Shown: positions 37,059 to 46,372, counted from the stretch's first letter. The stretch: DNA of 64,000 nucleotides from Pleurocapsa minor HA4230-MV1 (GCA_019359095.1 JAHHHZ010000024.1:1-64000), one strand, 5' to 3'. Notes: generated by a model from the letters alone, not told the origin. A program made the numbers and translations.

Positions 37059-38174
37059 ATGCAGACTAACTACAAGCAAATAAAATTTACAGGAGACATT
37101 TTTCGAGTTAGTTATAATCAAAGACCTACTCAAGATGGAAATATTAAATGGTTATATCATGCTTTAAAAAATCCTCTAAAGCTAGCTACTTCTTTACCAG
37201 TAGAGACAGAATTATTTTCTAAACAAGATATATCTTTAGTCAGCTCAGGTTATCGCATGATTGATGAAGAGATATCAATGGAGGGATGGCCAAAACTTTT
37301 TTATCACAATGATTTTAGTGAAGAATTTTTGCAACAAGTTTGGTTGAATTTTAAAAACTCGATTGTCATTGCCTTTGAGTTACCAGAATTATTAAAATCT
37401 GCTCTGGATAGTTTAAATATTCCTTTTGTAGATATTATTATTCATCCTGTACGCTTTCTTGATGACTTGGTTTTTGGGATTAGAAGTAATAATCGGGAAA
37501 TTTCTCAGTTATTACAGAATTATTTGGTTCCTGAAGAATCTATTTTAATTCAAGCTGGGATTGTGATGGCATCAATGAATCGTTTAAAACGATTAGACAT
37601 TACTGGTAAAGCGGCTCTTTTTGCTGGACAAACAACAGATGATAAAGTTTTGATTAATGAGGGAAAATTTCATAAGGTTAGTAATTTCTTAGATAAATTT
37701 AGCGAAATTTCTAATTCATACGATACTTTAATTATTAAATCTCATCCCTACAGTGCCGATCCTTTTGAAGCTATTTCAATTTCTCGCTTATTCAATAACT
37801 GTGTAACAGTTACGGATAACTTTTACTATTTGATGTCTCACGAAAATATCGAGGCAGTATATAGTATTAGTTCTAGTACATCAATTGAAGCTAGATATTT
37901 AGGGAAAGAAGGTTATCATCTTGCCAAATATCCTTTTCGCTTCACTGAAGACTTTAATGAAGGAGAATTTCAATTAGGTTCTTTCTTTACTATTGACGAT
38001 GCTATTTTTTCAGCAGATTTTTGGCGGACAATTCTTGCACCTTTAGTATTAACTACGCCGATCACAGATATCAAAATACCCAAAAAACCAAACAGAATTA
38101 GAACTTCTTTACGTAGCTTCTGGGGATTCAATTTTGTAGATACAGATATAATTTGTCAAATATATAAACAGTAG
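37059..38174 (+). CDS. Unknown protein, GT-B/capsule-biosynthesis-like
   Basis: 371 aa, no signal or membrane segment. Features seen: FAGQTTDDKVLINEGKF (about 190-206), LIIKSHPYSADPFEA, VTDNFYYLMSHENIEAVYSI and SSSTSIEARYLGKEGYHLA. The KSHPYS then SSSTSIEA order resembles the C-terminal half of capsule polysaccharide (KpsS/KpsC) or polysialyltransferase-like GT-B enzymes, where a His-Pro and a Ser/Thr-Ser-x-x-E site contact the CMP-sugar. I cannot assign it firmly. The location 1.8 kb before the CMP-Kdo genes makes a Kdo or sialic-type transferase worth testing. Confidence 0.5.
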   Translation: MQTNYKQIKFTGDIFRVSYNQRPTQDGNIKWLYHALKNPLKLATSLPVETELFSKQDISLVSSGYRMIDEEISMEGWPKLFYHNDFSEEFLQQVWLNFKNSIVIAFELPELLKSALDSLNIPFVDIIIHPVRFLDDLVFGIRSNNREISQLLQNYLVPEESILIQAGIVMASMNRLKRLDITGKAALFAGQTTDDKVLINEGKFHKVSNFLDKFSEISNSYDTLIIKSHPYSADPFEAISISRLFNNCVTVTDNFYYLMSHENIEAVYSISSSTSIEARYLGKEGYHLAKYPFRFTEDFNEGEFQLGSFFTIDDAIFSADFWRTILAPLVLTTPITDIKIPKKPNRIRTSLRSFWGFNFVDTDIICQIYKQ

Positions 38175-38280
38175 GATAAGCTATTTTAGATTTTATTTAC
38201 TGATTTTGGCTAAACTATTAGCTAAAAAAATCAAGAAATATTTCACAGTTTAAATTAATCAAAAATTGAGGAATTAACTC

Positions 38281-38982
38281 ATGACAAATGATGTAATGAC
38301 CAAAATTAATCACAAACAATGCTACAATCATGTAGTTAGCTTGGGCTGCGCTTGTAATACTTCGTTATATTTAAAGAAATTAGGATTAAAACTGTTTTCT
38401 CTTCCATATGACTGGATTTTTAGTAATTTAGACATGATTCAGCACACTATTGAAGATGACTTTAAATCCTTTTTGAATCTAGAATTAATCAATTCTAAGA
38501 AACCAAAGCAAGCTGGACATAGTTATTATCACAAGAGATTATTTAATCATCATAATCCTAAAGATGATCGGGATGACTACCATTACTATCAACGTTGTAT
38601 AACTAGATTCAAAGAAATACTTGATTCTACTGACAATAAATTATTTGTCCATACCGTATACCAAGAGCCAGAAAAATACCATCGCCACTTTATAGAATTC
38701 AATTCTGAGTTTAAAAAAGTAAATTTTGAACTAGAAGATGCTAGAAAATTTACTTCTTTTTTAAGCAAATTAACTAAAAACTATACTTTCATAGTAATTA
38801 TCGAAAACCCCAATCAAACAAAGTCTCAAGTCAGAAATATTTTAGCTGAAGATAATTTGATTGTTTATGTTATTGATTGTTTGGGAGTATCTTCTGGCGA
38901 AATTTTAACCAATACAATAGATAGCTCAAATTATCAACAAATTATTACTCAATTTGACTATGATTTAAAAGAAATTGCTTAA
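38281..38982 (+). CDS. DUF1796 family putative papain-like cysteine peptidase
   Basis: 233 aa. The N-terminal motif HVVSLGCACNTSLYLKKLGL followed by LPYDWIFSNLDMI matches DUF1796, annotated as a putative papain-like cysteine peptidase fold. The cysteine in SLGCAC is the presumed nucleophile; a later histidine in KLFVHTVYQEPEKYHRHF may be the second active residue. Activity is unproven in the family. Known members often sit in capsule or glycan loci, as here between an unknown GT-B-like gene and an acyltransferase. Confidence 0.78.
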   Translation: MTNDVMTKINHKQCYNHVVSLGCACNTSLYLKKLGLKLFSLPYDWIFSNLDMIQHTIEDDFKSFLNLELINSKKPKQAGHSYYHKRLFNHHNPKDDRDDYHYYQRCITRFKEILDSTDNKLFVHTVYQEPEKYHRHFIEFNSEFKKVNFELEDARKFTSFLSKLTKNYTFIVIIENPNQTKSQVRNILAEDNLIVYVIDCLGVSSGEILTNTIDSSNYQQIITQFDYDLKEIA

Positions 38983-39027
38983 ATATCAGCAAAATATCCG
39001 AGAAAAATTGTTTAGGAACAAGATCTT

Positions 39028-39855
39028 ATGAATTACCATCAACTAAGTCAAGAAATATTCAATCTAATTGAAAGCAATTTTTCTCAATCAGACAGAAATA
39101 CTTTTTTATCCCAATTAGATGCCTATGAAATAATATGCGTTAAAAAGAATACTGCCTATGAGCAACAGCTACCTAAAAATTTATCGATCAATAAGCTTCC
39201 TCAAGCAAATGAAGCCGTAAATTATATTATTATCGGCAAAAACTATAATCCTTTTTTGAAAAAAACTGCTCTGGAATTTCATGGTTCTAACAATGTTTTT
39301 TTTGCAGCCAATAAAAGCAAAATTGGCGTCGGTGACATTAGGTTTTATGACTCAGAAGGCATGGTAATTCTGAATGAAAATAGTCGCCATAAAAATTGGT
39401 TTACAGTTTGGATGCATTCACCACGTTCTTGTGTTTACTGGGGTAAAGATTCAACATCTAGTGGAGTTACTTGTGTCACAAATGACTCCAAAGGTATCTT
39501 TGTAGGCGATGATTGTATGATTGCGGCTAACACCTGGATGAGATGTTCAGATATGCACGATATATTCGATCTAGATTCCCTGGAAGTTATTAACAACGCC
39601 GCTGATGTTTTAATCGAATCTCATGTTTGGATTGCTCAAGAATCATTAATACTTAAAGGAGCAAAAATAAAATCGGGTTCAATTATCGGCGCTAGATCCC
39701 TAGTTACAGGTGAAATACCTCGTTTTTCTTTAGCCACTGGTTCACCAGCCAAAGTAATTAAACAAAATGTTTCTTGGCATCGAACTAAAGTTGAAAATGA
39801 GCGACAAGATGAATTAGAAAGATTGCATAAATTGCTGCCAATTCAGTGTTTTTAG
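39028..39855 (+). CDS. Left-handed beta-helix acyltransferase
   Basis: 275 aa. The C-terminal half is built from hexapeptide repeats: IFVGDDCMIAANTWMRC, DVLIESHVWIAQESLILKGAKIKSG and SIIGARSLVTGEIPRFSLATGSPAKVIK. This is the LbH maltose O-acetyltransferase type fold that uses acyl-CoA. The histidine in SDMHDIFD is a candidate catalytic residue. The N-terminal 90 residues are unfamiliar. In this glycan cluster it probably O-acetylates a sugar. Confidence 0.85.
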   Translation: MNYHQLSQEIFNLIESNFSQSDRNTFLSQLDAYEIICVKKNTAYEQQLPKNLSINKLPQANEAVNYIIIGKNYNPFLKKTALEFHGSNNVFFAANKSKIGVGDIRFYDSEGMVILNENSRHKNWFTVWMHSPRSCVYWGKDSTSSGVTCVTNDSKGIFVGDDCMIAANTWMRCSDMHDIFDLDSLEVINNAADVLIESHVWIAQESLILKGAKIKSGSIIGARSLVTGEIPRFSLATGSPAKVIKQNVSWHRTKVENERQDELERLHKLLPIQCF

Positions 39856-39966
39856 CCTACCAACTTTTCATCCTTTACGCAAGCAACCCTCCCAGTTATA
39901 TTTCAATTCCAACCAATATTCTTTGGTGTACTCCTTACTAAGTATTTCATCTATACGCTACTCAAA

Positions 39967-40959
39967 ATGTATACCGAACCAATTCAAACTTCTCCTGTTT
40001 CTCATATATATCAATTGCTTAAAATTGAAGCGTCGGCTATTAATAGAGCCTCTGAGCAGTTAGATCGAGAACAAGCAGCTCAAAGCATAGAGCTATTAAA
40101 TAACTGCCCAGGAAAAGTGATCATGACTGGGGTAGGCAAATCGGGGATTGTGGCAAAAAAGATTGCTGCTACTCTCACCAGTATTGGCACATTAGCAATT
40201 TATTTGCATCCTTGCGATGCTCTTCATGGTGATTTTGGGATCGTCACCAAAGAAGATGTTGTGATCATGCTGAGTAATAGTGGTGAGACAGATGAATTAC
40301 TAACCATGATTCCTCATTTAAAACTGCGATCGGTACCAATTATTGGCATTTTAGGTAATACTAAGTCAACTTTGGCTCTTCTTGCCGATACGGTTTTAGA
40401 TGCTTCTGTCGATCGCGAAGCCTGTCCATTAAATTTAGCTCCAACTACCAGTACTACTGTTGCTTTGGCGATTGGTGATGCTTTGGCGATGACTCTAGTA
40501 CAGATGAAAGGTTTAACTCCAGAAGCTTTTGCTTTCAATCATCCTGCGGGAAGACTGGGGAAACGTCTTACATTGCGGGTGGCAGATTTAATGCATGGTA
40601 CTGGCTATCCTAAATTAACTCCTGATGCCAAGTGGACTGAAGTAGTCTGCGCTTTAACCCAAGGAGGATTTGGTGCGGTTAATGTAGTGGATCGAGAAGA
40701 GCTATTACTGGGGATTATTACTGATGGTGATTTGCGTCGGTGGATGATGAAAATTCAATCAACTGAGTTAGATCATTTAACGGCAAAAGACATGATGACC
40801 AATAACCCAACGGTAGTTGCGCCTGAAACTTTAGCCTATGCTGCTTTGCAGTTGATGGAAAAACGGGAGTCACAAATTTCCGTGTTACCTGTTGTCGATC
40901 GCGAACAAAAAAGCATTGGTCTAATTCGTTTACACGATATAGTGAGGAGTGGTTTGTAA
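39967..40959 (+). CDS. kdsD: D-arabinose 5-phosphate isomerase KdsD
   Basis: 330 aa. An N-terminal SIS domain (about 30-185) with IMTGVGKSGIVAKKIAATLTS, MLSNSGETDELLTMIP and LAPTTSTTVALAIGDALA, then two CBS domains (about 208-330: LRVADLMHG, AKDMMTNNPTVV). It converts ribulose-5-phosphate to arabinose-5-phosphate, the first step of Kdo synthesis. KpsF/GutQ are paralogues; the adjacent kds genes favour the Kdo role. The stop overlaps the kdsB start (TAATG), so translation is coupled. Confidence 0.95.
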   Translation: MYTEPIQTSPVSHIYQLLKIEASAINRASEQLDREQAAQSIELLNNCPGKVIMTGVGKSGIVAKKIAATLTSIGTLAIYLHPCDALHGDFGIVTKEDVVIMLSNSGETDELLTMIPHLKLRSVPIIGILGNTKSTLALLADTVLDASVDREACPLNLAPTTSTTVALAIGDALAMTLVQMKGLTPEAFAFNHPAGRLGKRLTLRVADLMHGTGYPKLTPDAKWTEVVCALTQGGFGAVNVVDREELLLGIITDGDLRRWMMKIQSTELDHLTAKDMMTNNPTVVAPETLAYAALQLMEKRESQISVLPVVDREQKSIGLIRLHDIVRSGL

Positions 40960-41723
40960 TGAAAATTCTGGCAGTAATTCCCGCACGTTACGATTCTCAA
41001 AGATTAGCGGGAAAAGTTTTAGCCTCGATCGGTGATAAACCAATGGTGCAGTGGGTATATGAAGCAGCGGTAAGCTCTAGAGTATTTACCAAAGTTGTAG
41101 TGGCGACTGATAGTCAATTGGTGGCCGATCGCGTCGAGGCTTTTGGTGGGGAGGTTGAATTAACAAGTTCTCAACATACGACAGGTACAGATCGCGTAGC
41201 CGAAGTAGCCACCAGATATCCTGAGTTTGCGGTAGTGGTGAATGTCCAAGGAGATCAACCTTTTGTCACGCCTGAGATGTTAAAGGAATTAGTCACACCA
41301 TATCTAGAGGGTGAATTGCCTGAAATGACTACCTTGGCTTGTCCCTTAGACCACGACACAGGATATCACGATCCCAACTCGGTCAAGGTCGTGTGTGGTC
41401 AAAAACAACAGGCTCTTTACTTCTCGCGATCGCCGATTCCTTTTTACCGTAATCCTGTCAAAGTCCCAGTTTATCATCACTTAGGGCTATATGCCTTTCG
41501 TCAAGATTTCTTGGAAACATATACGCAACTTTCCTCTACGCCGATCGAGGAGTGTGAAGGTTTAGAACAACTAAGAGTTCTCGAACATGGCTACACCATT
41601 CGCGTCTGTCAAACGGCGAAAGCTGTAGTAGAAGTCAATACTGCTGAAGATTTAATTAAAGCTCAAGAACTAATTTTGGAGACAAATACATTATGGTCAG
41701 AACTCAAATCACAGACAGTTTAG
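40959..41723 (+). CDS. kdsB: 3-deoxy-manno-octulosonate cytidylyltransferase KdsB
   Basis: 254 aa. It activates Kdo to CMP-Kdo. Seen: the nucleotide-binding N-terminus [57 protein letters not shown]-like [27 protein letters not shown] and YFSRSPIPF, with [12 protein letters not shown]. Length normal. The 3' end overlaps kdsA by 31 nt in another frame, and the 5' end overlaps kdsD by 1 nt, so kdsD-B-A is one tight operon. Confidence 0.96.
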   Translation: MKILAVIPARYDSQRLAGKVLASIGDKPMVQWVYEAAVSSRVFTKVVVATDSQLVADRVEAFGGEVELTSSQHTTGTDRVAEVATRYPEFAVVVNVQGDQPFVTPEMLKELVTPYLEGELPEMTTLACPLDHDTGYHDPNSVKVVCGQKQQALYFSRSPIPFYRNPVKVPVYHHLGLYAFRQDFLETYTQLSSTPIEECEGLEQLRVLEHGYTIRVCQTAKAVVEVNTAEDLIKAQELILETNTLWSELKSQTV

Positions 41724-42532
41724 CCGTTGGCGATCATTGTCCTCTAACCTTGTTTGGTGGGCCTTGTGTGATCGAATCTGAGGAATTTACCCTTAAGATG
41801 GCTAGGGAGATTAAGAAAGTATGCGATCGCTTGAAGATTAACTTTGTCTTTAAATCGTCCTTTGATAAGGCAAATCGCACCTCCATCGATTCCTTTCGAG
41901 GCTATCCAATCGAAGAAGGTCTAAAAGTTCTGCAAAGGGTAAAAGACGAAATCGGTGTCCCGTTGGTGACTGATATTCATCTGCCAGAACAAGCTGCGAT
42001 CGCTGCTGAAGTTGTAGATATTCTCCAAATTCCAGCCTTCTTATGTCGTCAAACCGATCTTTTGGTGGCTGCTGCTGCTACAGGCAAGACGATCAATGTC
42101 AAAAAGGGTCAGTTTTTAGCGCCTTGGGATATGAAAAATGTGGTCACTAAATTAGAATCATGTGGCAACAATCGTATCCTGCTAACCGAACGCGGTACTA
42201 GTTTTGGCTATAACACCTTAGTTGTCGATTTTCGCTCTCTACCTCAGATGCGCGCTTTAGGTTATCCCGTCGTATTTGACGCTACCCATAGTGTACAAAT
42301 GCCTGGAGGACAGGGCAATACATCAGGAGGACAACGAGAATTTGTCCCTTATCTAGCTCGTGCTGCTGCTGCCATTGGCATGGATGCATTATTTATGGAA
42401 ATTCATGAAGATCCCGACCAAGCTTTTAGTGATGGGCCTAATATGATTTATTTGGCTAATTTAGAAAATGTTTTGCGCTCAATCGTCAATGTGCGTAATA
42501 GCCTTGAAATGCCTCTTCCAGCCTTAGTTTAA
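41693..42532 (+). CDS. kdsA: 3-deoxy-8-phosphooctulonate synthase KdsA
   Basis: 279 aa. It condenses phosphoenolpyruvate with arabinose-5-phosphate to Kdo-8-phosphate. Seen: [83 protein letters not shown] and [25 protein letters not shown]. Whether it is the metal or the non-metal type is decided by one residue: the segment GGPCVIESE carries Cys near residue 25 at the metal-ligand position, favouring the metal-dependent type. The ATG lies inside kdsB. Confidence 0.96.
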   Translation: MVRTQITDSLAVGDHCPLTLFGGPCVIESEEFTLKMAREIKKVCDRLKINFVFKSSFDKANRTSIDSFRGYPIEEGLKVLQRVKDEIGVPLVTDIHLPEQAAIAAEVVDILQIPAFLCRQTDLLVAAAATGKTINVKKGQFLAPWDMKNVVTKLESCGNNRILLTERGTSFGYNTLVVDFRSLPQMRALGYPVVFDATHSVQMPGGQGNTSGGQREFVPYLARAAAAIGMDALFMEIHEDPDQAFSDGPNMIYLANLENVLRSIVNVRNSLEMPLPALV

Positions 42533-42535
42533 AAC

Positions 42536-42604
42536 GGAAATAGGAAATAGGAAATGGAAGTAGGAAATAGGAAATAGGAAATAGGAAGTAGGAAATGGGA
42601 AGTA
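42536..42604. repeat. Heptamer tandem repeat array, AGGAAAT type
   Basis: About ten degenerate copies of the 7-mer AGGAAAT/AGGAAGT follow the kdsA stop. Cyanobacteria are known for such short tandemly repeated (STRR) heptamers in intergenic DNA. Confidence 0.85.
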
Positions 42605-42605
42605 A

Positions 42606-42645
42606 TATTTCAAAAATGTCCTAATGTTTTGACCTATGGCTAATA
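42606..42645 (+). repeat. TATTTCA...ATGTCCTAA dispersed repeat, copy 2
   Basis: ATATTTCAAAAATGTCCTAA then TGTTTTGACCTATGGCTAATA, matching the copies at 25239-25280 and 63364-63404 with a few changes. It directly follows the heptamer array. Confidence 0.7.
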
Positions 42646-42732
42646 TATTCAAATTGAAGAAACTACGTTTTAATTAACTAGCTATCAGCTATTGCTTTGT
42701 CAATTAATTAATGATGGGTGAGCAAGCTTAGA

Positions 42733-42884
42733 GTAATGGGTAATAAGCAATGGGTAATGAGTTTTTTACCTATTACCTATTACCTACTACCTACTACCTA
42801 CTACCTACTACCTACTACCTACTACCTATTACCTATTACCTACTAACTACTACCTATTACCTACTACCTACTACCTACTACCTA
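42733..42884. repeat. Opposed heptamer arrays able to form a large hairpin
   Basis: GTAATGGGTAATAAGC and TGGGTAATG (42733-42758) face a run of ATTACCT/ACTACCT heptamers (42768-42884, about 16 copies). The first part is complementary to the second, so a cruciform is possible. The region lies between kdsA and kdsC in an otherwise tight operon. Confidence 0.8.
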
Positions 42885-42928
42885 AAAACCAATCAATGTC
42901 GTTTCATGAATCAAATAGGACTGCTATA
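42881..42928 (-). repeat. 48-bp dispersed element, copy A (minus orientation)
   Basis: Its reverse complement matches 53734-53781 with only 3 differences in 48 bp. Words include CCAATCAATG, TTTCATGAATCAAATAGG and ACTGCTATA. It ends 8 bp before the kdsC ATG, so it lies in the kdsC leader. Confidence 0.85.
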
Positions 42929-42936
42929 AATTGACG

Positions 42937-43449
42937 ATGATAGAAACTAAATTACAGTCTAGCTTTGCTCAAGTTAAACTTTTGGCTTTGGACGTGGATG
43001 GAGTGTTAACCGATGGCGGACTTTACTATAGCGAAAGTGGCGAAGTCTGTAAGAAATTTAATGTTAAAGATGGCAAAGGAATTAAATTAATTATGCAAGC
43101 GGGAATCGAAGTAGCAATTATCAGTGCTAATGACTCTCCTGCTACTAACCATCGCGCTCAAAAATTAGGTATTACCAATTGTTTTATTGGCGTAGGCGAT
43201 AAAATGATCGTCCTACAAAATCTTTGTCAGCAGCTTAATTTATCTTTAGACCAAGTGGCTTATATGGGCGATGATCTAAATGATTTACCTGTCTTAAAAT
43301 CAGTTGGTGTTCCTCTAACCGTAGCCGATGCCATCCCCGAAAATAAAGCGATCGCCGTTTATATTACAGAACAATTAGGTGGTCAAGGTGCTGTCAGAGA
43401 AGTTTGTAACCTATTGCTCAACTCAATTAAAGTTCCCCTGACTGTTTAA
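42937..43449 (+). CDS. kdsC: 3-deoxy-D-manno-octulosonate 8-phosphate phosphatase KdsC
   Basis: 170 aa, HAD subclass C0. Seen: ALDVDGVLTDGGLYYSESGE with the nucleophile and acid Asp pair, FNVKDGKGIKLIMQAGIEVAIISAN, and YMGDDLNDLPVLKSVGVPLTVADA. It releases phosphate from Kdo-8-P. ATG 42937 is chosen over an upstream TTG (42931). It is separated from kdsA by about 400 bp of repeats, which probably inserted into a once continuous operon. It converges with the LptD-like gene (25 bp). Confidence 0.94.
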   Translation: MIETKLQSSFAQVKLLALDVDGVLTDGGLYYSESGEVCKKFNVKDGKGIKLIMQAGIEVAIISANDSPATNHRAQKLGITNCFIGVGDKMIVLQNLCQQLNLSLDQVAYMGDDLNDLPVLKSVGVPLTVADAIPENKAIAVYITEQLGGQGAVREVCNLLLNSIKVPLTV

Positions 43450-43474
43450 TGGCCTGAACCTCAACTGCGGTTAG

Positions 43475-45634
43475 TTAATCAACTCCCTGAATCACGGGCG
43501 TAATTCCTTCATTTCTAAAAGGCTCGGAATTTCCTTGCCAATTAAAGTCGCTAATTCGCAAACTGAAAGAACCGATTTCTAAGACGGGATTATAACGTAA
43601 GATAATATTATGAGTACGGCGACTATACTCCAGAATATAGTCGCTACTGATCACATCGCGATCGCGTAAATCGATTGACGTTTGATAACCTACACGAATA
43701 GGGCCATAAATTTGTTGGGTCAGATTAAAGGATAAAATTTGCCGATCTACTAAACGATCAAAGCGAAACGGCGATTCATCACCACGAAGATTTTGGGAAT
43801 AGCTGAATTGAAACCCCGTATAATCTAGCCAGTCGCGAGAAAAATGACCGACTTGTCCCTCAATACCAATCTTTCCCTCTAAAGATAGCTGGGAATCACT
43901 ATTACTGTATAAACTGCCGACTCCCGAAACTTGCGTAAACAGATTTAGATAGGGAACTACGGGGACGGGAGTATAGCGTAATCCCTGGTCTTTGGTGCTA
44001 GGTAATGCTTTACCAGTCCACAGGGAAAAGTTTTTATCCAGAAATGCTGCTCCTTGATAGCGAGTTAGATTAATCCGATCGTTAGTTCGTTCTGGCTCCA
44101 GTAAATCTGCTCGATCGGTATCGCTATCAATGTTTTTAATCGATCCTTGAATATTTAAATTAACGCCAGTCTTGCCTAAAGTTATTTGAGGGGAAGTGAT
44201 CACCCCACCAATACTCTGTTGCACAGTTTCAAAACCTAACGAACCGTTAAATAGGCGATCGCGATAATTATATTCTAGGGCTAGTTGATAGGGATTGTTG
44301 AGGTTGCCGAGTCGATGCTGTAGCTCAACTTTGCTTCTTAAATTGTCTTCATAATTGTCTAGCTCGATCCCTGCCAAGGAAAAATTACCATTCAAATTGG
44401 TTCTGGGATTAAAATCGGCTTGAATAGCGCTAGTTAAACCAAACACTGAGGGATCGACTAACCCTCCTTGATCGTCATCACTAAAGCCAAACGCGGAGGG
44501 GAATAATGCTCGCTGTAAGAAATATTGTGGGGTAATGCTCCAGCTAAACCGCTCACCATTAAACAAGTTGAAGCTGCGTTCTAAATATAGCCCACCACGT
44601 TCATCTCCATCAAAAGCAAAATTAAACAGTTCTGGTCTAACAATACGGCTATCAAAGGCAAATGCGCTGACAAGAAAGGGAATTTTGAGACGATCATCAA
44701 GTACTAAGTCTGATTCAGTAGTAGTCAGCTTGCCACCAGTAGATGACTGTTGAAAAGAAGCTGTTTTAGATCTTAATTCTAATTCAGGTGGTGAAAACGG
44801 ATCGTTGGTCAGGCGTAGATTAGCCGCTTTCCAATTGTTGCTCTCAAAATCCAATCTATCTGCCTCAAACCGCAGTCTTTTGATCGTTGAACCACCACTA
44901 AAATTATTATTATCTCCCAAGAGATCGATGCCTTGGCTGCCCAAATTAATCTCAATTCCCTCTGTGGCTGTAACGTCTGTCAATGGCTGACTATTAATTA
45001 AGCGATCGCCCAAAGTTTGCTCGGCAAGATTAGATTCTGATGTCAACCGCTGCTTAAAGTTGGTATCTTGATTCAAAGTTGGCTGATAGATTTCTCCTGC
45101 TGCGGCAGTAATAGTTCCTCGATCCGCCACCAAATTATATTCAAATTTTTCTCCTCGGAGAACTTGTTCACCTCGCGTAAGGACTACGTTGTTTTGCGCC
45201 ACCGCCAGACGATTGTTTAAATTAATCTCCAGGCGATCGCTGGTCATCACAGATTGGGCAAAGCGCATCAGCACATTGCCTTCGGCGGTGACTGTTCCTC
45301 TCAATTGGTCGTATTCTTGGCGATCGGCAATTACCTCAATTACCTCCACCTGTTCGATCTCCGTTCCCGATGGCGCATTTTTGTCCGTGGGAATAGTAAA
45401 ATTATGGCGATCGCCATTTCTTGATTGAGTAACTAAATAGCGACCAGAGCGAGCAGAATGAACAGGTTTTGGTACTACAATCAAACCCTCCTGACTATCT
45501 GGGGTTGGTCGTAATTTATGAGGTAAAGCATCAGCCGACTTTGCCACTTTTGGTAACTCCGTCGCCGATAAGGAGGACTGTAACAAACACACCCATAAGA
45601 TTAGGCTAACGTAACGGCGCAAAAAACTAACCAT
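43475..45634 (-). CDS. lptD: LptD/OstA-like outer-membrane assembly protein (DUF3769)
   Basis: 719 aa. An N-terminal signal peptide (RYVSLILWVCLLQSSLSA), then an OstA/LptA-like beta-jellyroll (about 95-190: LRGTVTAEGNVLMRF, MTSDRLEINLNNRLAVAQNNVVL). From about 230 a long beta-strand-rich region with aromatic alternation (FSWSITPQYFLQRALF, LEYNYRDRLFNGSLGF) forms the presumed outer-membrane barrel. This is the cyanobacterial LptD counterpart, usually annotated DUF3769. LptD inserts LPS in the outer leaflet. Location next to the Kdo operon fits a role in envelope glycolipids. Confidence 0.83.
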   Translation of the reverse strand: MVSFLRRYVSLILWVCLLQSSLSATELPKVAKSADALPHKLRPTPDSQEGLIVVPKPVHSARSGRYLVTQSRNGDRHNFTIPTDKNAPSGTEIEQVEVIEVIADRQEYDQLRGTVTAEGNVLMRFAQSVMTSDRLEINLNNRLAVAQNNVVLTRGEQVLRGEKFEYNLVADRGTITAAAGEIYQPTLNQDTNFKQRLTSESNLAEQTLGDRLINSQPLTDVTATEGIEINLGSQGIDLLGDNNNFSGGSTIKRLRFEADRLDFESNNWKAANLRLTNDPFSPPELELRSKTASFQQSSTGGKLTTTESDLVLDDRLKIPFLVSAFAFDSRIVRPELFNFAFDGDERGGLYLERSFNLFNGERFSWSITPQYFLQRALFPSAFGFSDDDQGGLVDPSVFGLTSAIQADFNPRTNLNGNFSLAGIELDNYEDNLRSKVELQHRLGNLNNPYQLALEYNYRDRLFNGSLGFETVQQSIGGVITSPQITLGKTGVNLNIQGSIKNIDSDTDRADLLEPERTNDRINLTRYQGAAFLDKNFSLWTGKALPSTKDQGLRYTPVPVVPYLNLFTQVSGVGSLYSNSDSQLSLEGKIGIEGQVGHFSRDWLDYTGFQFSYSQNLRGDESPFRFDRLVDRQILSFNLTQQIYGPIRVGYQTSIDLRDRDVISSDYILEYSRRTHNIILRYNPVLEIGSFSLRISDFNWQGNSEPFRNEGITPVIQGVD

Positions 45635-45737
45635 AAAGGGGTCTTGGCAACAACTCCGTAGTATAACTCTTTATTTGCCAAGTTCTTAGGGCTTTTACCG
45701 CAGTTTTCGATTGAGTAGACAGATTAATGTATCGAAG

Positions 45738-45783
45738 TAATGGGTAATGGGTAATGGGTAATGGGTAATGGGTAATAGGTAAT
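45738..45783. repeat. Heptamer tandem repeat array, TAATGGG type
   Basis: About six copies of the 7-mer TAATGGG, with TAATAGG at the end. It lies between the flavin reductase gene (stop at 45812) and the lptD start. Confidence 0.9.
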
Positions 45784-45811
45784 TGAAATTCGCTGTAAGT
45801 TAAATACTCTT

Positions 45812-46372
45812 TTAATCAGCAACGCCATTTTGTTTACCGTTTAATAAAGCGGAGTTATTAACTAAACTTCGAGCAAACTGATCGAATCTTTCCCCTAGCT
45901 TTTCATCCTTTAGCTCTCCTGATGGTGCAAACGCCTGCCATGCCTGTCCGATCGCAATCTGTTCTGGAATGACCCAACCGTGTACCCATCTAACAATAAT
46001 TCTTAAATCATTCAACGCATTGCTGTTTGATTGTCCACCCAAAACACTAATCAAGCCAGTTACCTTCCCAGACAAGTGTTCAAAACTCATGAGATCCAAT
46101 GCATTCTTTAATACACCACTGACGCTGCCATGATATTCGGGAGTTGCCAAGATTAATCCATCTGCTGCCTTAACTTTTTCTCTTAATATTTCCACATCTG
46201 GATATCCTGGATATTCACTACCACCATCACAAAAAGGTAAGTGCATTTCTCTTAAGTCCAGTGTATCAGTGACCGCTCCTAATTCCTTGACCCGCTCCAT
46301 TGCCTGCTGTAAAGCTAAAGCACTATAAGCATCTGGGCGACGACTACCAACAATTCCAACTATTTTAACCAT
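45812..46372 (-). CDS. NADPH-dependent FMN reductase family protein
   Basis: 186 aa flavodoxin-like fold. Seen: VKIVGIVGSRRPDAYSALAL binding FMN phosphate, DLREMHLPFCDGG, ILATPEYHGSVSGVLKNALDLM, the characteristic PEYHGS loop, and GLISVLGGQSNSNALNDLR. Family members reduce FMN, quinones or azo dyes with NAD(P)H. Physiological substrate unknown. It is followed by a TAATGGG array and preceded by an inverted repeat. Confidence 0.9.
   Translation of the reverse strand: MVKIVGIVGSRRPDAYSALALQQAMERVKELGAVTDTLDLREMHLPFCDGGSEYPGYPDVEILREKVKAADGLILATPEYHGSVSGVLKNALDLMSFEHLSGKVTGLISVLGGQSNSNALNDLRIIVRWVHGWVIPEQIAIGQAWQAFAPSGELKDEKLGERFDQFARSLVNNSALLNGKQNGVAD

Noticed and set aside
42733-42884. CRISPR array
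   Set aside because: The period is 7 bp with no unique spacers, so it is a microsatellite-like array.
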